Positions 33,908 through 45,052 of a DNA stretch of 64,000 bases are shown here, in pieces (the stretch's first letter is position 1; every line of letters begins with the position of its first letter). The stretch lies in contig OX235270.1 in NCBI GenBank assembly GCA_944472135.2, positions 123,209,842 to 123,273,841 of the forward strand, given 5' to 3'. Made by a program: the position numbers and the translations under genes. Below the pieces are notes generated by a model that worked only from the letters and a program-made list of their open reading frames with translations, did not search any database and was not told where the DNA came from. The DNA comes from Trichobilharzia regenti (Eukaryota; Platyhelminthes; Trematoda; Strigeidida; Schistosomatidae).

Positions 33908-35334
33908 ATACTCTTGATATATCTTTTATCCGCCCTCCTAATGTCCCTTTTAGCTTCAATATAACTAATAACATGACCAGTGACTTTCATAGTTTCAATA
34001 CTTCTGATGTTCTTAAATGTTTGAAATCTCTTAAACCTTCCCAGAGTCTAGGCCCTGATGGTATACCTGCCATTGTTCTAAAGAAATGTGCTGATATTTT
34101 AAGTAACCCACTTACAAGCATTTTCAATACTTCTTTTTCCAATTATGTTTTACCTTCTCTGTGGAAAGATATTAAAATCATCCCTCTACCCAAGTTTGGT
34201 TCTGGTGATAGTGTTAAGTTTAGACCAATTGCCATTACCTCTCCTTTTTTGAAACTAATGGAGATATTACTGTTACAAAAACTCGTACCCTCCCTAAGCT
34301 TCTCAGACGGTCCAAAGCAGTTTGCTTACAAACAGGGTAGAAGTACTTTGGATGCTGCTGCTGTGTTTCATCACGACATTGTATCCTCCTTAGACAAAAG
34401 GGCCAAGTATGTCCGTTGTACTTTCCTTGATTACATATCTGCTTTTGACTCTGTACCTAGAGGCCTTTTGTTAAACAAGCTTAGCCTTACACAAACTGAG
34501 TCCTGGGCTATCAACTGGCTGCACTCTTACTTCTCCAATAGGATACAGTACACGGTATATAATGGAGTAGCTTCCTCTCCTTTGCTTACTGAAGCTGGAG
34601 TTCCCCAGGGTGCTGTTCTCTCGCCGTTTCTCTTTTCCTTCTTCCTATATGACTTACCTCTCTCAGATGAAATCAACTTCGTCAAATATGAAGATGACCT
34701 GACTGTTTCGCTTCCCGTTAAGTCTCAGTCAGACTGCTTCAAATTAAATAGCTTCCTGTCGGACATCAGTCAATGGCCTAAACTAAATGGCCTCATGCTG
34801 AATCCCTCAAAATGCCAGACTATCGACTTCTCCATTAGGCATAAACGAGATCTACAAACACTGGTAAGCACTCATAAAGCCTGTAGCATTGAGGGGACTA
34901 TAATTGAAACAAAATCTAATGCAAAATACCTCGGAATAGTTCTATCTTCCGACTTTACTTGGTCATCTCATATCCAAATGATTTCCAAGAAAGTGTTTCG
35001 TCTAACCTACTACATTAAGAAACTCAAACTAACTGGAGTCCCTCAACTTCTGCTTTCACAGTTCGTTAACTCTCGTATCTTACCTATTCTACTTTACTGC
35101 TCCCCGTTAGCCTTTCCTGGGTTACTGAAAAAGGACTATACCATCCTGAGAATGATGTTGAAGGTAGTTAGTAGGACTAGCGGTGTAAAACTCAGTCAGT
35201 CCGTCACTACATTAGTGGATAAGCATCTGAATACATGCGAAAAATGGTCTAAAACAATACTCTCTGACCCCCAACATCCTCTCCTCTCTCTCCTTGCATC
35301 TCATCAGGTAGAACCAGAAATCAGTACAAAATAA
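33886..35334 (+). CDS. LINE C reverse transcriptase (482 aa, copy 2)
   Basis: Same motif series as 16040-17488 with three substitutions: I-I-P-V-P-K to I-I-P-L-P-K, L-M-E-K-L-L-L to L-M-E-I-L-L-L, and N-R-M-Q to N-R-I-Q. The Lys-to-Ile change lies next to the fingers motif R-P-I-A-I-T-S and could weaken activity. The K-Y-E-D-D catalytic block and P-Q-G-A-V-L-S-P are unchanged. Confidence 0.85.
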   Translation: MCPSIVVNTLDISFIRPPNVPFSFNITNNMTSDFHSFNTSDVLKCLKSLKPSQSLGPDGIPAIVLKKCADILSNPLTSIFNTSFSNYVLPSLWKDIKIIPLPKFGSGDSVKFRPIAITSPFLKLMEILLLQKLVPSLSFSDGPKQFAYKQGRSTLDAAAVFHHDIVSSLDKRAKYVRCTFLDYISAFDSVPRGLLLNKLSLTQTESWAINWLHSYFSNRIQYTVYNGVASSPLLTEAGVPQGAVLSPFLFSFFLYDLPLSDEINFVKYEDDLTVSLPVKSQSDCFKLNSFLSDISQWPKLNGLMLNPSKCQTIDFSIRHKRDLQTLVSTHKACSIEGTIIETKSNAKYLGIVLSSDFTWSSHIQMISKKVFRLTYYIKKLKLTGVPQLLLSQFVNSRILPILLYCSPLAFPGLLKKDYTILRMMLKVVSRTSGVKLSQSVTTLVDKHLNTCEKWSKTILSDPQHPLLSLLASHQVEPEISTK

Positions 35335-36235
35335 TATATGCTCGTACAACCAAGTATAGGAACTCAACGATACCATATTTGGCCCGTGTTCTAAGTGACA
35401 GGGACAATGTTAAGCGTGAAACTTATGACTTGCTTTGTTGTTAATTTTGGCCCTTGTTATTTCCCCCTTATACTCTCTTATTTGTAATTTATAGTGAACA
35501 AACTTCTTAAACATACTTAGCTACTTAATATTATTATCATTGACTTACTTTTTTGTACTTTACTCTATTCCTTCTTTTGTATATTTACTGGGTCCGACTA
35601 TATTGTCACTATGATTATTACAAAATTGTCCTGTCATTAACCATTATGTAATATTATTTTTGTGGTTGTTCTTTGTTCGGCACTATTTAACTGACAATCT
35701 TGTTTGTGAACGCCACTATCACCATCTTAAAAATTTTGTATTATGCATGATTACTCACACTACCACTACAAACACTGCATTAGTGCTGACAAATAAAAAA
35801 ACACAACCTGAAACGTTTATTTTACGATTGTTCAGTGTTGTTCAATCAAATTAACTGATCATCTTGGCAATAAGCATTCTTAAGAACATCTCAATAATTT
35901 CTTGTATGAGTATAGCTGTCACTGTTCACCACGCATAAACATATCATAGCTTCCACTACCCAGTACTGAAATATTTTTTCATCATTGGTGTTTATCTTCC
36001 TTTCTACTTGGTATTTTTATTTGCATTTTTTCTTTTGTTTTTTTGTTATTTCTGTTTCTTTTTTGGTTTTTTACTGCGTTCTTTTATATTTATTTATTTT
36101 TTTGTAATACTCCTTTTAAATGTACGATGAAATTAGATGCAATATTGTAGATATGTGCTGAAAATTCCACACTGTACCACAAGTACTGTTTCTGGAATAA
36201 AGCGAAATTGTTATATAATGTTATGTTATGAAAAC

Positions 36236-36886
36236 TAGCCAGGCTCAACTCAGTCGTAGATCTCGATGCTCCACACAGCAAAGTTATATGGGGGAATGAC
36301 TTTAAGCTTTATTTTCCCCCAAGTATTTGTAATCCATCCAAAACATACTTGGGTTTTCTCGTTAACGCGAAGACAATATTTTTACACATTTCTTGGTGTG
36401 CTCCATAGAATGACTACCTATCATATTGTTCCCACAAACCAACGACAAAAAAGACAGCAACCATGTAGTTTCACCATAAACCAAATTTATGTAATTTAAA
36501 TAATACTTATCAATGCCTGTACAATTGGTGTCCCCTACATAGGTAGGAATACAGATGTATTTTATTATATTATTAAATATGCCTACTAATCGTATATGTA
36601 TAATCGTATATGTGCGTCGGTGGCACAGTGGTTAGGACTCTCGCCGACCATGCACATGGTCCGGGGTTCAAGCCCACGCCGACGCACACCCGATATCTAT
36701 GGTCGGCCTGCGAATTTTGGGCTACCGATATCCACGCTGAAAATTCCACACTTGTACCAAAAATACAGTATGGAATCAAGCTGTAATCAAAAATAAATAA
36801 ATAAATGTAATTCACCATATTGATGATATCCGTAAACTGGCGTTACTCATGCACAAAAGGTGAGAATACATTATTTTTATTAATAC
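36236..36886 (+). mobile_element. Outer CR1 3' UTR (copy 2)
   Basis: Duplicate of 18390-19040, carrying the SINE. Confidence 0.65.
36613..36806 (+). mobile_element. tRNA-headed SINE (copy 2)
   Basis: Duplicate of 18767-18960. Acceptor-like stem, box A and box B are unchanged. Confidence 0.75.
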
Positions 36887-37742
36887 TCTGCCACAATACA
36901 AATCCCTTTTCACTCTTTGAGACCGCAAAACAGTTTTGTGTGCACTGCCATCTCCACAAATATCAATGCAACCTGTACCCCTACTTCACAGCAAATTACA
37001 AATAGGAACTACAGTAAGACAGACTGGGCTTTCGTAAAACCAGTTCTAAGACCCTGTGCATGGGGAGAATACTTCATCACTGGTGACCCCTAGAAGGCTC
37101 TGAGCACCTTCCATCAGGACTCGGGCACATGCCTAGATGCTGCCATTCCACTGAGAACACCATAGGTTTCCCGGCATAAAAAGACACTTATGAAACCAAA
37201 GGATCGCTCGAAACTGAGGATGCTGTCGACAAGTTACTTCAAACACCTCATCTCTGGCACACTAGCGTCAATACCTAACACTGTTATCTCTGTTCCACAA
37301 ACTCAATATTCGCGTGTGACGGATGGAGAACCCACCGAACTAGCTAGCCTCGCTAGAGTGTGTGCTCTCACAAGAATCATAAAGGAGCGATCCCATCGCG
37401 AAAGCCACAGGATTTCTCTCCTCATAGATAAGGGTAAGCTACACAGCAACTATGGATTCATTATCTAACGGAACACTTCCAGCTAACTAACTTAAGCTCG
37501 CAACGCCATTACTCAGTAAACACCCTACTGGTATGACGCAGATCCCCTCCTTTCTCCCACCAAAGCAAATTATTACCGTTGAGATCGCGTATGCCAGCAT
37601 GAACAGGCCAGTGGAACTCTCATAAGCTCCTGTGCTCTCGGCACTGAGGAAACTACCTCTAGCTACCCGTAGGATGAGTCCGTAGTATCTGGACGTAATT
37701 ACGGGCGCCGTACACGAATGATACGGCGAATTTCATCGAAAT
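36887..37742. other. Unresolved stretch (copy 2 of 19041-19901)
   Basis: No recognised content. It ends with the left TSD CTACT (37743-37747) of the LTR element. Confidence 0.35.
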
Positions 37743-37747
37743 CTACT

Positions 37748-38105
37748 TGTCAATCACGTCTCATAAACCGTTAATGTCCAGCTCTCGCTACGCTCGGGCC
37801 CACGCTGTTCTTCGAAGATTTCTCAGAAACGCTTAGTTATAACGGACGCAAAAACCAAAACACTGATCTGCCGCTTGACATTTGTTTATTGTTACACCAA
37901 CATATAAAAGGAATAAGCGAACTAAGCTGTAAACAAATATTACAATAATAAATCGTTATATTACTTCTGACGATATTTTACTCTTCTTTCTGAACAGCGA
38001 CCGATGAGACGATGACTGTCGTATTGATGCCTCCGCGAAAATCGGGGAAGTTGATTTTGAGCAAACAACCAAGAATTGATCGTTCAATCTTCAACTCCAT
38101 TGACA
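37748..38105 (-). repeat. 3' LTR of the gag-only element
   Basis: 358 bp with perfect 7-bp inverted ends. It lies downstream of gag in the element's reading direction. Confidence 0.92.
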
Positions 38106-38808
38106 CTCCCCGGCAAAAAGGGATCCATCCCTTTTTTCCATCACGACCAATACACCTTGACTTGGATGCCATTGCGAGAACCTGGGTCACACGGACAGAG
38201 CTGAAATGGAAAACAAACAGAAAAGCCAACACACCACAAGCATACCCACAGCACAATCTCACACATCGCTGACGACCTGCGCCTCCAGACAGAGACCTCC
38301 TCTTGACATCTTGCAACACAATCGCCACTTACTAGAATGACTCTTGCAGAATGCAAAGTGACCATAGCACCAACTCATGATACTCTACGCACATCCTCTT
38401 ATCTACTCACTACCAATTACCACTGGAATCGCTTGTCACTCATTCTGCCTCAGTTCTAGTAACGGTGATGTATGCGAGCCTCAGTCGTTTACACTCTTTC
38501 TCCCCGGCATGTCGGACCGCAGCTAACAATTATCTCCGTGTGCATTTCATTCTCAGCAATAGCCTAGCCTCCCCGGCGTATACGACCCATCTGCTGTCCG
38601 TAACATCAACCAATTCATTCATGGATGTAGAAGAGTGGACACAACTTCAGAAGTAATCACGACGAAAATTTTAACAAAATTACGCAATAACAACAAGATA
38701 CGAAAACATCGAGTAAACACAATGAATCCAAAACACCAATTCATATGACACACCACACGTATATACAAGTAGTAAAAACAACCTCGCCGATCATGTCTTG
38801 ATGGAATT

Positions 38809-39256
38809 CCTTTGAAGAATTGCAGGACTTACACCAGTACGCCTACAACCCTTCACAGGTTGACGATTGTAAGTTGTGGAATGTCCAGACACAAACAAGA
38901 TTAACCAACAATTACATCAATTGGAACTCACACAACTATTTAACACAAACATATGTACAATCACTACATCAAATGTTGTGGATTCCCGCATGACAAACTA
39001 CCCTTGAAGAACTGTAGGACTTACAGCAGTACGCCTACATTCCTTCTCAGGTTGATGATCCAAGTGGAAGTCGTCCGGACACAAACAGAATTACCAACAG
39101 CTAGATGACAGATGATATCAATTCAGTATATACAATATGAACATATGTACAAGATCATACACCAAGCACATTGGACTGCTCATTGATGCGCTACCCTTTG
39201 AAGAACTGTAGGACTTACAACAGTACGCCTACAACCCTTCTCAGGTTGACGCCCTA
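38809..39256. repeat. Tandem repeat, about 193 bp, three units (copy 2)
   Basis: Duplicate of 20963-21410, located between gag and the 3' LTR. Confidence 0.75.
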
Positions 39257-41209
39257 GGTTGGAAAATCTTCGCAGAGTTCATTTGCTAACTTCCTTCTAT
39301 GAGCTGTATCCTCGAATCTGAACGGTAACACGCCCATGTCATTGTATCGTAGAATATAGATGACCAACAAACACACGACATATCTCATCAACCAAGTATA
39401 GAAACAGAGTAATTTACACCAAAGATAATAACATTCAAATAGTAACTTGAAACTAGAAATGCCTTTATTCGTGCAAGTCAATTTAACAATTACTCTCTCC
39501 TTTACACTTGGCTTATCCACACTAAACTGACCATTGATATTCGTCCTTTCAAACGAACTGATACTAGCATAGTCATTGCACAAGATACTTGAGTTGATGG
39601 GTGTCTGTTTCATTGTGGATGACAGCACCGACGACGACTGATTGATCTCAGTTGATGACGTCAGCGGTGGATCAAAAGCTGTTGTTGCTCGACTTTCAGA
39701 AATTTGTCTACCTGCATGACCACCACCACTGCTGTCTTTTACTATCAGCTCAGGTTTAGCACTAGCACCTGATGATAGGTGGGCTACATGCTGATCACTT
39801 ACACTGACGGTCTCACAAGTATGCATGCCTTCTGCAACTGCACCTGCATTTATTTCTACTTCACGTTCAAGTTGTACAGAAACTTTGTTCAACTTAGCAG
39901 TAGTAGGCATATCCCTCATCTCATCATGATCAACCAAAGACAAATCTGCACTATCATGATCATTACCACAAATATTCACTTTACCGTCAAGTTCATCATT
40001 TTCAAACTCTTTAATAACAGAAGTAGACAATTTTGGTTCCTCCCCACAAATCATTAAAGGTTTTATATCTTCACTCTGACTAGTAATACCTTGTAAACTT
40101 GTAGGGTCAGAACTGCACTCTGAAGCAGCAACTCTATTCTGTGACACTCTATTCAACAATGGCTTACCAGTTGCAACTACAGACTTCTTCACCTCACCGT
40201 TATCGTCACACAATTCGGAGTCAGACCTGGAGTTTACATTTAGCTTATCACTGAACTTGCTCACTGGTTCACAGTTCACTTCTGTATGCACTTCTTGCAA
40301 ACGTGTGAAACACAGTCGTGTTTGTCTTGCATCTTGCAACTTATCTGTTGAGCATGTACTACGAAACCTGTTGCACTCATTAAGTTTATATGCATTACTA
40401 GACATCATGGTGCCTTCTCGATATCCACCTCTCTGAGGCCTACTCGTCATCAATGAGTGCCTTTTACCCTCAGACTGCTCTATTCTAGGGGTGAGATCTA
40501 ATAGACTGGCAAACTTGCTCATAGATTGATTGACGCTATCTTTTGCCAGTTTCAGGATATCATCAAACTTTGGCTCGATACCCTCATCCTCCATACGGGA
40601 GCTTATCTTCACCCACTTCCTTTGCAGTCGAGTAGGTAGACCTCTTGCTATTACTTCTAGTATAAAACTCGAGTTGAGGTCACTCGTGCGATTCATCGAA
40701 ATCATTCCATTCTTGTAAATTAGCAAATTATCTAAAAACTCGGCGAGTGCCTTGGAGTCATCCTGTAATTGACCACCATTACCCTTAACAGCCTCGAATA
40801 ATTTCCCTGCAATCATCGAAGGTCTTCCGAACCTTTGACTTAATATGCTCATAGCCTCGTAGTAGCCCTCTTTTGGCTTCATAAACTTACAGCACTGTAT
40901 AGCTCTTGCAGCATCTCCAGTGCAATATCTCATCAAATACATTAACTTCAATTCATCATTTAATAGAAAACTATTCAGCATGACCTCAAACTCCTTTACA
41001 AATTGTAAATAATCGACAGGGTTTCCATCAAAACACCGTGGTTCAAATTTAGGGAGTTTGATGTTCCTATTATCCCTGAACGGCGAAACAGTAACATCAA
41101 CCATGTCATGCTTAACATCAGACACATCGTTACAATTAACAGACAAGTCACCATGACTTACTTTCCTGTTTGTATCCAAGACACTCTGTCCCTTCTTTGA
41201 CCCAGGCAT
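39254..41209 (-). CDS. gag: BEL/Pao Gag polyprotein (651 aa, intact)
   Basis: Structural protein expected to form the particle that packages the element's RNA. Residues about 50-150 carry the DUF1759-like Pao Gag pattern: L-P-K-F-E-P-R-C-F-D-G-N-P, then F-V-K-E-F-E, then L-K-L-M-Y-L-M-R-Y-C-T-G-D-A-A-R-A-I, then L-S-Q-R-F-G-R-P. The middle is polar and Ser-rich. I do not see a CCHC zinc knuckle. The last 65 residues are unusual: a Phe/Leu/Tyr/Cys-rich hydrophobic stretch at about 587-620 resembles a membrane segment and precedes a short charged tail. The Met at 41209 lies 145 bases inside the 5' LTR and opens the frame. No pol follows. The ORF extends 0.5 kb past the duplication breakpoint, so it is complete only in copy 2. 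Confidence 0.85.
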   Translation of the reverse strand: MPGSKKGQSVLDTNRKVSHGDLSVNCNDVSDVKHDMVDVTVSPFRDNRNIKLPKFEPRCFDGNPVDYLQFVKEFEVMLNSFLLNDELKLMYLMRYCTGDAARAIQCCKFMKPKEGYYEAMSILSQRFGRPSMIAGKLFEAVKGNGGQLQDDSKALAEFLDNLLIYKNGMISMNRTSDLNSSFILEVIARGLPTRLQRKWVKISSRMEDEGIEPKFDDILKLAKDSVNQSMSKFASLLDLTPRIEQSEGKRHSLMTSRPQRGGYREGTMMSSNAYKLNECNRFRSTCSTDKLQDARQTRLCFTRLQEVHTEVNCEPVSKFSDKLNVNSRSDSELCDDNGEVKKSVVATGKPLLNRVSQNRVAASECSSDPTSLQGITSQSEDIKPLMICGEEPKLSTSVIKEFENDELDGKVNICGNDHDSADLSLVDHDEMRDMPTTAKLNKVSVQLEREVEINAGAVAEGMHTCETVSVSDQHVAHLSSGASAKPELIVKDSSGGGHAGRQISESRATTAFDPPLTSSTEINQSSSVLSSTMKQTPINSSILCNDYASISSFERTNINGQFSVDKPSVKERVIVKLTCTNKGISSFKLLFECYYLWCKLLCFYTWLMRYVVCLLVIYILRYNDMGVLPFRFEDTAHRRKLANELCEDFPT

Positions 41210-41353
41210 TGTTGAACTTGACCCAATTCCAAAAAAGTTCCAGATATTGCTTGTTCAAAGAGGACTTGACCGGCACCAGGAAAAATGAACGGCGACTATC
41301 CAAACTTTCACCAACTCTTTGAATCCGCCAGATCTGTTTCTATCGTCAGAAAC

Positions 41354-41711
41354 TGTCAATCACGTCTCGTAAACCGTTAATGCCCAGCTCTCGCTACGCT
41401 CGGGCCCACGCTGTTCTTCGAAGATTTCTCAGAAACGCTTAGTTATAACGGACGCAAAAACCAAAACACTGATCTGCCGCTTGACATTTGTTTATTGTTA
41501 CACCAACATATAAAAGGAATAAGCGAACCAAGCTGTAAACAAATATTACAATAATAAATCGTTATATTACTTCTGACGATATTTTACTCTTCTTTCTGAA
41601 CAGCGACCGATGAGACGATGACTGTCGTATTGATGCCTCCGCGAAAATCGGGGAAGTTGATTTTGAGCAAACAACCAAGAATTGATCGTTCAATCTTCAA
41701 CTCCATTGACA
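41354..41711 (-). repeat. 5' LTR of the gag-only element
   Basis: 358 bp, nearly identical to the 3' LTR (two differences seen: CTCGT for CTCAT, and TAATGCC for TAATGTC). It should hold the promoter for minus-strand transcription. Near-identity of the LTRs points to a fairly recent insertion. Confidence 0.92.
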
Positions 41712-41716
41712 CTACT

Positions 41717-42234
41717 ATTTAATTGCCACTTGACCGACAGGCTCTTTGGAAGGGAGAAAACGTGTGACCAACTACCATCCCTGGGCTATATTCACAATGT
41801 GGTCAATCATGCTGACAACGTTGCGACACTCTCCAATGGGACTCACACAAATTCCACCGCATGTTTCTCGAGTCCCTTAAAACAGATGATCAGAGCGCTG
41901 ACTGAGTTGAGAAACAGTTTTTTCAACGAACATACGTACAGAAATAGGTGTGAAATAACAATGATGAGTCGTATGAGGAACTCGGAGGTATTCTTGGAAG
42001 GCTCCTCTTAACCGTTTCTCCCCTTCCATCAGCTCTCACAACCGCCCCACTCGGAGAGATTGCAACAGTCCCCCCCCACAAAACTCACCCTGTTCTAAGT
42101 CAAACCCCTCAAAGTGACAGACTGATGTATGTTGTGGATGTGGAATGTTAATAAAATTGACTCCCGATTTGCTTATTTTCAGGTCCACCAGAGATTTGTT
42201 GGTGAGCATGCATGTTTCCTGAGACTCGCACTAG
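41717..42234. other. Unresolved stretch, possibly Penelope-related
   Basis: Plus-strand ORF 41682-42011 begins inside the LTR and has no recognised motif. The stretch directly precedes a Penelope C-terminal fragment in the same orientation. Confidence 0.35.
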
Positions 42235-42476
42235 TTGTGTTTTATAACCCAACCGATCAACTCGAAATCATCCGGCGAAAGCACGAGGAAAATAGTCCTA
42301 GTATATGAGAAGTGCATCCATGAAATCATTGAGAGACATTTGAAACCCTTTGGAATAGATATCACCCACAAACCAACAGACACACGTCAGTCTATGCTAT
42401 ATCAACCGAGAAACCAGATAGCGAAAGAAGGCGAAATCGACACCATCTACAAAGTGAACTTCAGTATCCATATTGT
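42235..42476 (+). pseudogene. Penelope-like element C-terminal fragment
   Basis: The plus-strand reading contains L-K-P-F-G-I-D-I-T-H-K-P-T-D-T, then a basic segment and I-Y-K-V-N. This is the linker that joins the RT to the GIY-YIG endonuclease in Penelope-like elements (pattern ...K-P-x-D-x..., then Y-K-I-x-C). The reading breaks at about 42476, where the ATT-type 3' tail of the minus-strand RTE begins, so the endonuclease was cut off by that insertion. RT motifs are not visible upstream. Confidence 0.6.
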
Positions 42477-43391
42477 TATTATATTATTTCCTTTAATTCC
42501 TAGAGGAACATTAGGCTTCAGCCGCGCGTCTCCATTGCGTTCGGTTCTCTGCTAGAGTTTTCACCTGGCTCCAAGTCTGCCCACATGTTCTCATCTCCTC
42601 TTCACATGGCCTCCTCCGAGTCACCCTTGGACGACCAACTCGCCGCTTCCCTTTCGGGTTCCACTCGAGCAATGGCTTGACCAGTGATATCGCTTGACGG
42701 TTTCCTCAGAGTATGGCCAATCCATCTTCCTTTCTTCTTGCCTATTTGTTGCGCAATCGGTTTCTGGTTGGTTCGCTCATTTCCGGAGATCCCTGTTGCT
42801 GATCTTTTCTGACCGGCCATCTGATCTTGAGTAGTATTGAGCAAAGACAGCTGTTGATGAAAGTCTGTAGTTTGTTTGAGATGCTCTTTATGACGCGCCA
42901 AGTCTCTGATCCATCCGTATAATAGCGCTGACTGACTTCACATTGGAGTTGAAAATCCGGATCTTGTTTTTGATGCTGAGTGCTGTTGACCTCCACAGAG
43001 ATTTAAGAGTAATGAAAGCTTGTCTCGCTTTTCCGATTCTTTCTTTGATTTCCTCGTCAGTTCCGCCTGTAGTTGAAACGATGCTTCCCAGGTAGGTAGA
43101 GGGAGTTATTTCTTTCAGGTTCATCCCATTTATGCTGGCTGATTGTTGTCTGTTGTTATTGTTGTTGCCGTTGGTGTTGGCCAGGAATCTTCATTACCTC
43201 TGTTTTCCCTATGTTCACCTGAAGGAGGACCTATCTTTGATGCTTGTTGTGCCAACTGTTGCTTTTCACTTACATATCTTCCAGTTTGTGGGAAATCATA
43301 TATGTATCATCGGCGAAGTCTAGATCCTCCAAGTTTTTGTGTGAGTCCATTTTATGCCTGTTTCCTTGCTGCCCGCTGTCTGTCGCATTAT

Positions 43392-43588
43392 AATAATATA
43401 TTTCTCCCTGTTTATGCAGGAACATACCAATTGTACAGGCATGGATAAGTTGTTATATAAATTACACATAATTTGATGGATAATGGATTTACAGTTTGGT
43501 TGTTCTCTCTGACATTAGAGTCAGTCGGAACAGTCTGCTATAAAGTCTGTTTGTGTAGCACATAAAGAGATATAGAAATATTGTCTTC
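43392..43588 (-). mobile_element. CR1 3' UTR fragment inserted in RTE element 2, TSD GCATTAT
   Basis: The complement matches 13475-13665, including the GCGAAGACAATATTT word and the first hairpin module with its ATT tail. It is flanked by exact repeats GCATTAT at 43385-43391 and 43589-43595. The homologous places in RTE elements 1 and 3 (about 6894 and 57795) read GCATAATC with no insert, confirming an empty site. Confidence 0.88.
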
Positions 43589-43817
43589 GCATTATCCAAT
43601 CTACTGCAATCAGGAAAATCATTGGCGATAGTAGACAGCCTTGTCGCACTCCTGTCTTCACTTCGAAGGCTTCCGTAAGTTTCCCGTTGTGGATTACTTG
43701 TCATGCAGCATTGTCGTACAGCTGTTGGATGAGATGTATAATTGTCGGTGGCACCTCGTAGTAGCGAAGTAGTTGTCAAATGGCCTCTCGATCGACGCTG
43801 CGCTATCGAAGGCCTTT

Positions 43818-44369
43818 TCAAAGTCGATGAAGTTGAGTGAGATAGAGAGGTGACTGCCATTCCAAGCTTTGCTCAGTGATGATACGTAGTGTGGTGACTT
43901 GATCAATACATGACTTGTTTCTCCTGAATCCAGCCTGTTCCCGTCGAAGTTTTTCGTACAGGTTGGCATGTTTGATTCTGTCCAGGATGATGCGGTTTAG
44001 TATTTTGCCTGGGATGGACAGAAGCATAATTCCACGCCAGTTTTTGCATTGACTTAAGTTTCCTTTCTTTGGTAGTTTGAATAAGTATCCATTCTTCCAA
44101 TCCTCGGGTACCTTGCCCCCTTTCCACACCATCTCCAGCAATGGCGTCATCAAGTTCGATGTTGTCAATGCTTCTGCTGGGATCCCATCTGGTTCTGCTG
44201 CTTTTCCAGGCTTTAGCATCTTGGTTGCCTTCAGGACTTCCGATTTAATCGGAGCGTCGATGCTCACTGGTAGTTCTGCTTCCGTTGTTGGTATTGTTCG
44301 GCGCGTTGTAGGTGGCGGTTGATCTAGAAGTCTTTTGAAGTGTTCAGCCCAGTGTTTTCTTTGCTCCAC
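43818..44369 (-). pseudogene. RT fingers/palm segment of RTE element 2 (longest open piece)
   Basis: An open stretch of 183 codons with K-M-L-K-P-G-K-A-A-E-P-D-G-I-P-A-E, K-L-P-K-K-G-N-L, C-K-N-W-R-G-I, and Q-A-G-F-R-R-N-K-S-C-I-D-Q. These are RT motifs 0 to 2. Catalytic motif A lies beyond a frameshift at about 43840 (F-E-K-A-F-D-S-A in the next frame). Part of an inactive polyprotein. Confidence 0.8.
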
Positions 44370-45052
44370 CTATTTGGTGATTGACTTACCATTGTCATCC
44401 TTGACTGGCTTAATTTGTGTCGAACTTTTGCCCGATAGGTGCCTAGTTGTTTGGTCGAGTGTGGCGAGGTCTCCTTTGTCTGCAGCTTGTTCTGCTTTGT
44501 TTGCCATGGTTTCATAATACTTCCTTTTGTCTTCCCTGGCACTCTTCTTCACTCTTTTGTTCAGTGTATTGTAGCTTGCATTCAGCTCCTGTTTTTGTTG
44601 CTCGTCAGTGCACTGTATAATCTTTTGTTTCAACATCCTTCTCTCTTCTATTAGTTTCCAAGTGTCCGTAGTGAGCCACTGTTTGTCCTGTCTCTTCTTT
44701 CTGCCTAGAACTTCCGTGCAGGTTTGACTCCACACCGTTTTCAAGTTGTCCCAGTGCTTTTCGACGCTGACCTTTTCGCTGGTGTTGATTTGTGTCCCGG
44801 CTTTGTCCCTTATGCTTGCAGTGAAGATGTCTTTTGTATCTTGGTCCTTCAGTTTTTAAGTGTTGAACTTGACTTGTGGTCTATCTACAGCTCCCGCTTC
44901 TCTGAAAGCTTTTAATTTGATTTGGATTGTCCTTTGTACGAGATAGTGGTCTGAGCCAACGTCTGCTCCCCTTCTTACTTTTGTGTCCAGTAGGCTGCGC
45001 CTCCACTTCCTTGAGCAGCATTGAGATGAAGTCGATTTGGTTTTTGTTTTTC

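Larger units (their letters stand above)
32596..36231 (+). mobile_element. LINE C (copy 2)
   Basis: Duplicate of 14750-18385. Both ORFs remain open, so the two copies can be compared codon by codon. Confidence 0.75.
22865..40711. repeat. 17.85-kb tandem duplication, copy 2
   Basis: Second unit of the direct repeat. Its right limit is where the homology to copy 1 ends: copy 1 passes to CAGATGACG at 22865, while copy 2 continues in gag with TTGTAAATTAG from 40712. It carries three fewer bases in the ATT microsatellite near 31700. Confidence 0.95.
37743..41716 (-). mobile_element. Complete gag-only BEL/Pao LTR retrotransposon with TSD CTACT
   Basis: Two 358-bp LTRs (37748-38105 and 41354-41711), both TGTCAAT...ATTGACA, bound a 3.25-kb interior with one large minus-strand ORF. 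The whole is flanked by exact 5-bp repeats CTACT (37743-37747 and 41712-41716), matching the 4-6 bp typical of LTR elements. There is no protease, RT, RNase H or integrase, so the element is nonautonomous. Inboard of the 3' LTR the minus strand has a short purine run (CCGGGGAG), a possible polypurine tract. A primer-binding site was not identified with confidence. Confidence 0.88.

Noticed and set aside
41180..41354. Primer-binding site TGGCGGATTC beside the 5' LTR
   Set aside because: It lies about 21 bases from the LTR edge and I could not match it to a known tRNA 3' end with confidence.
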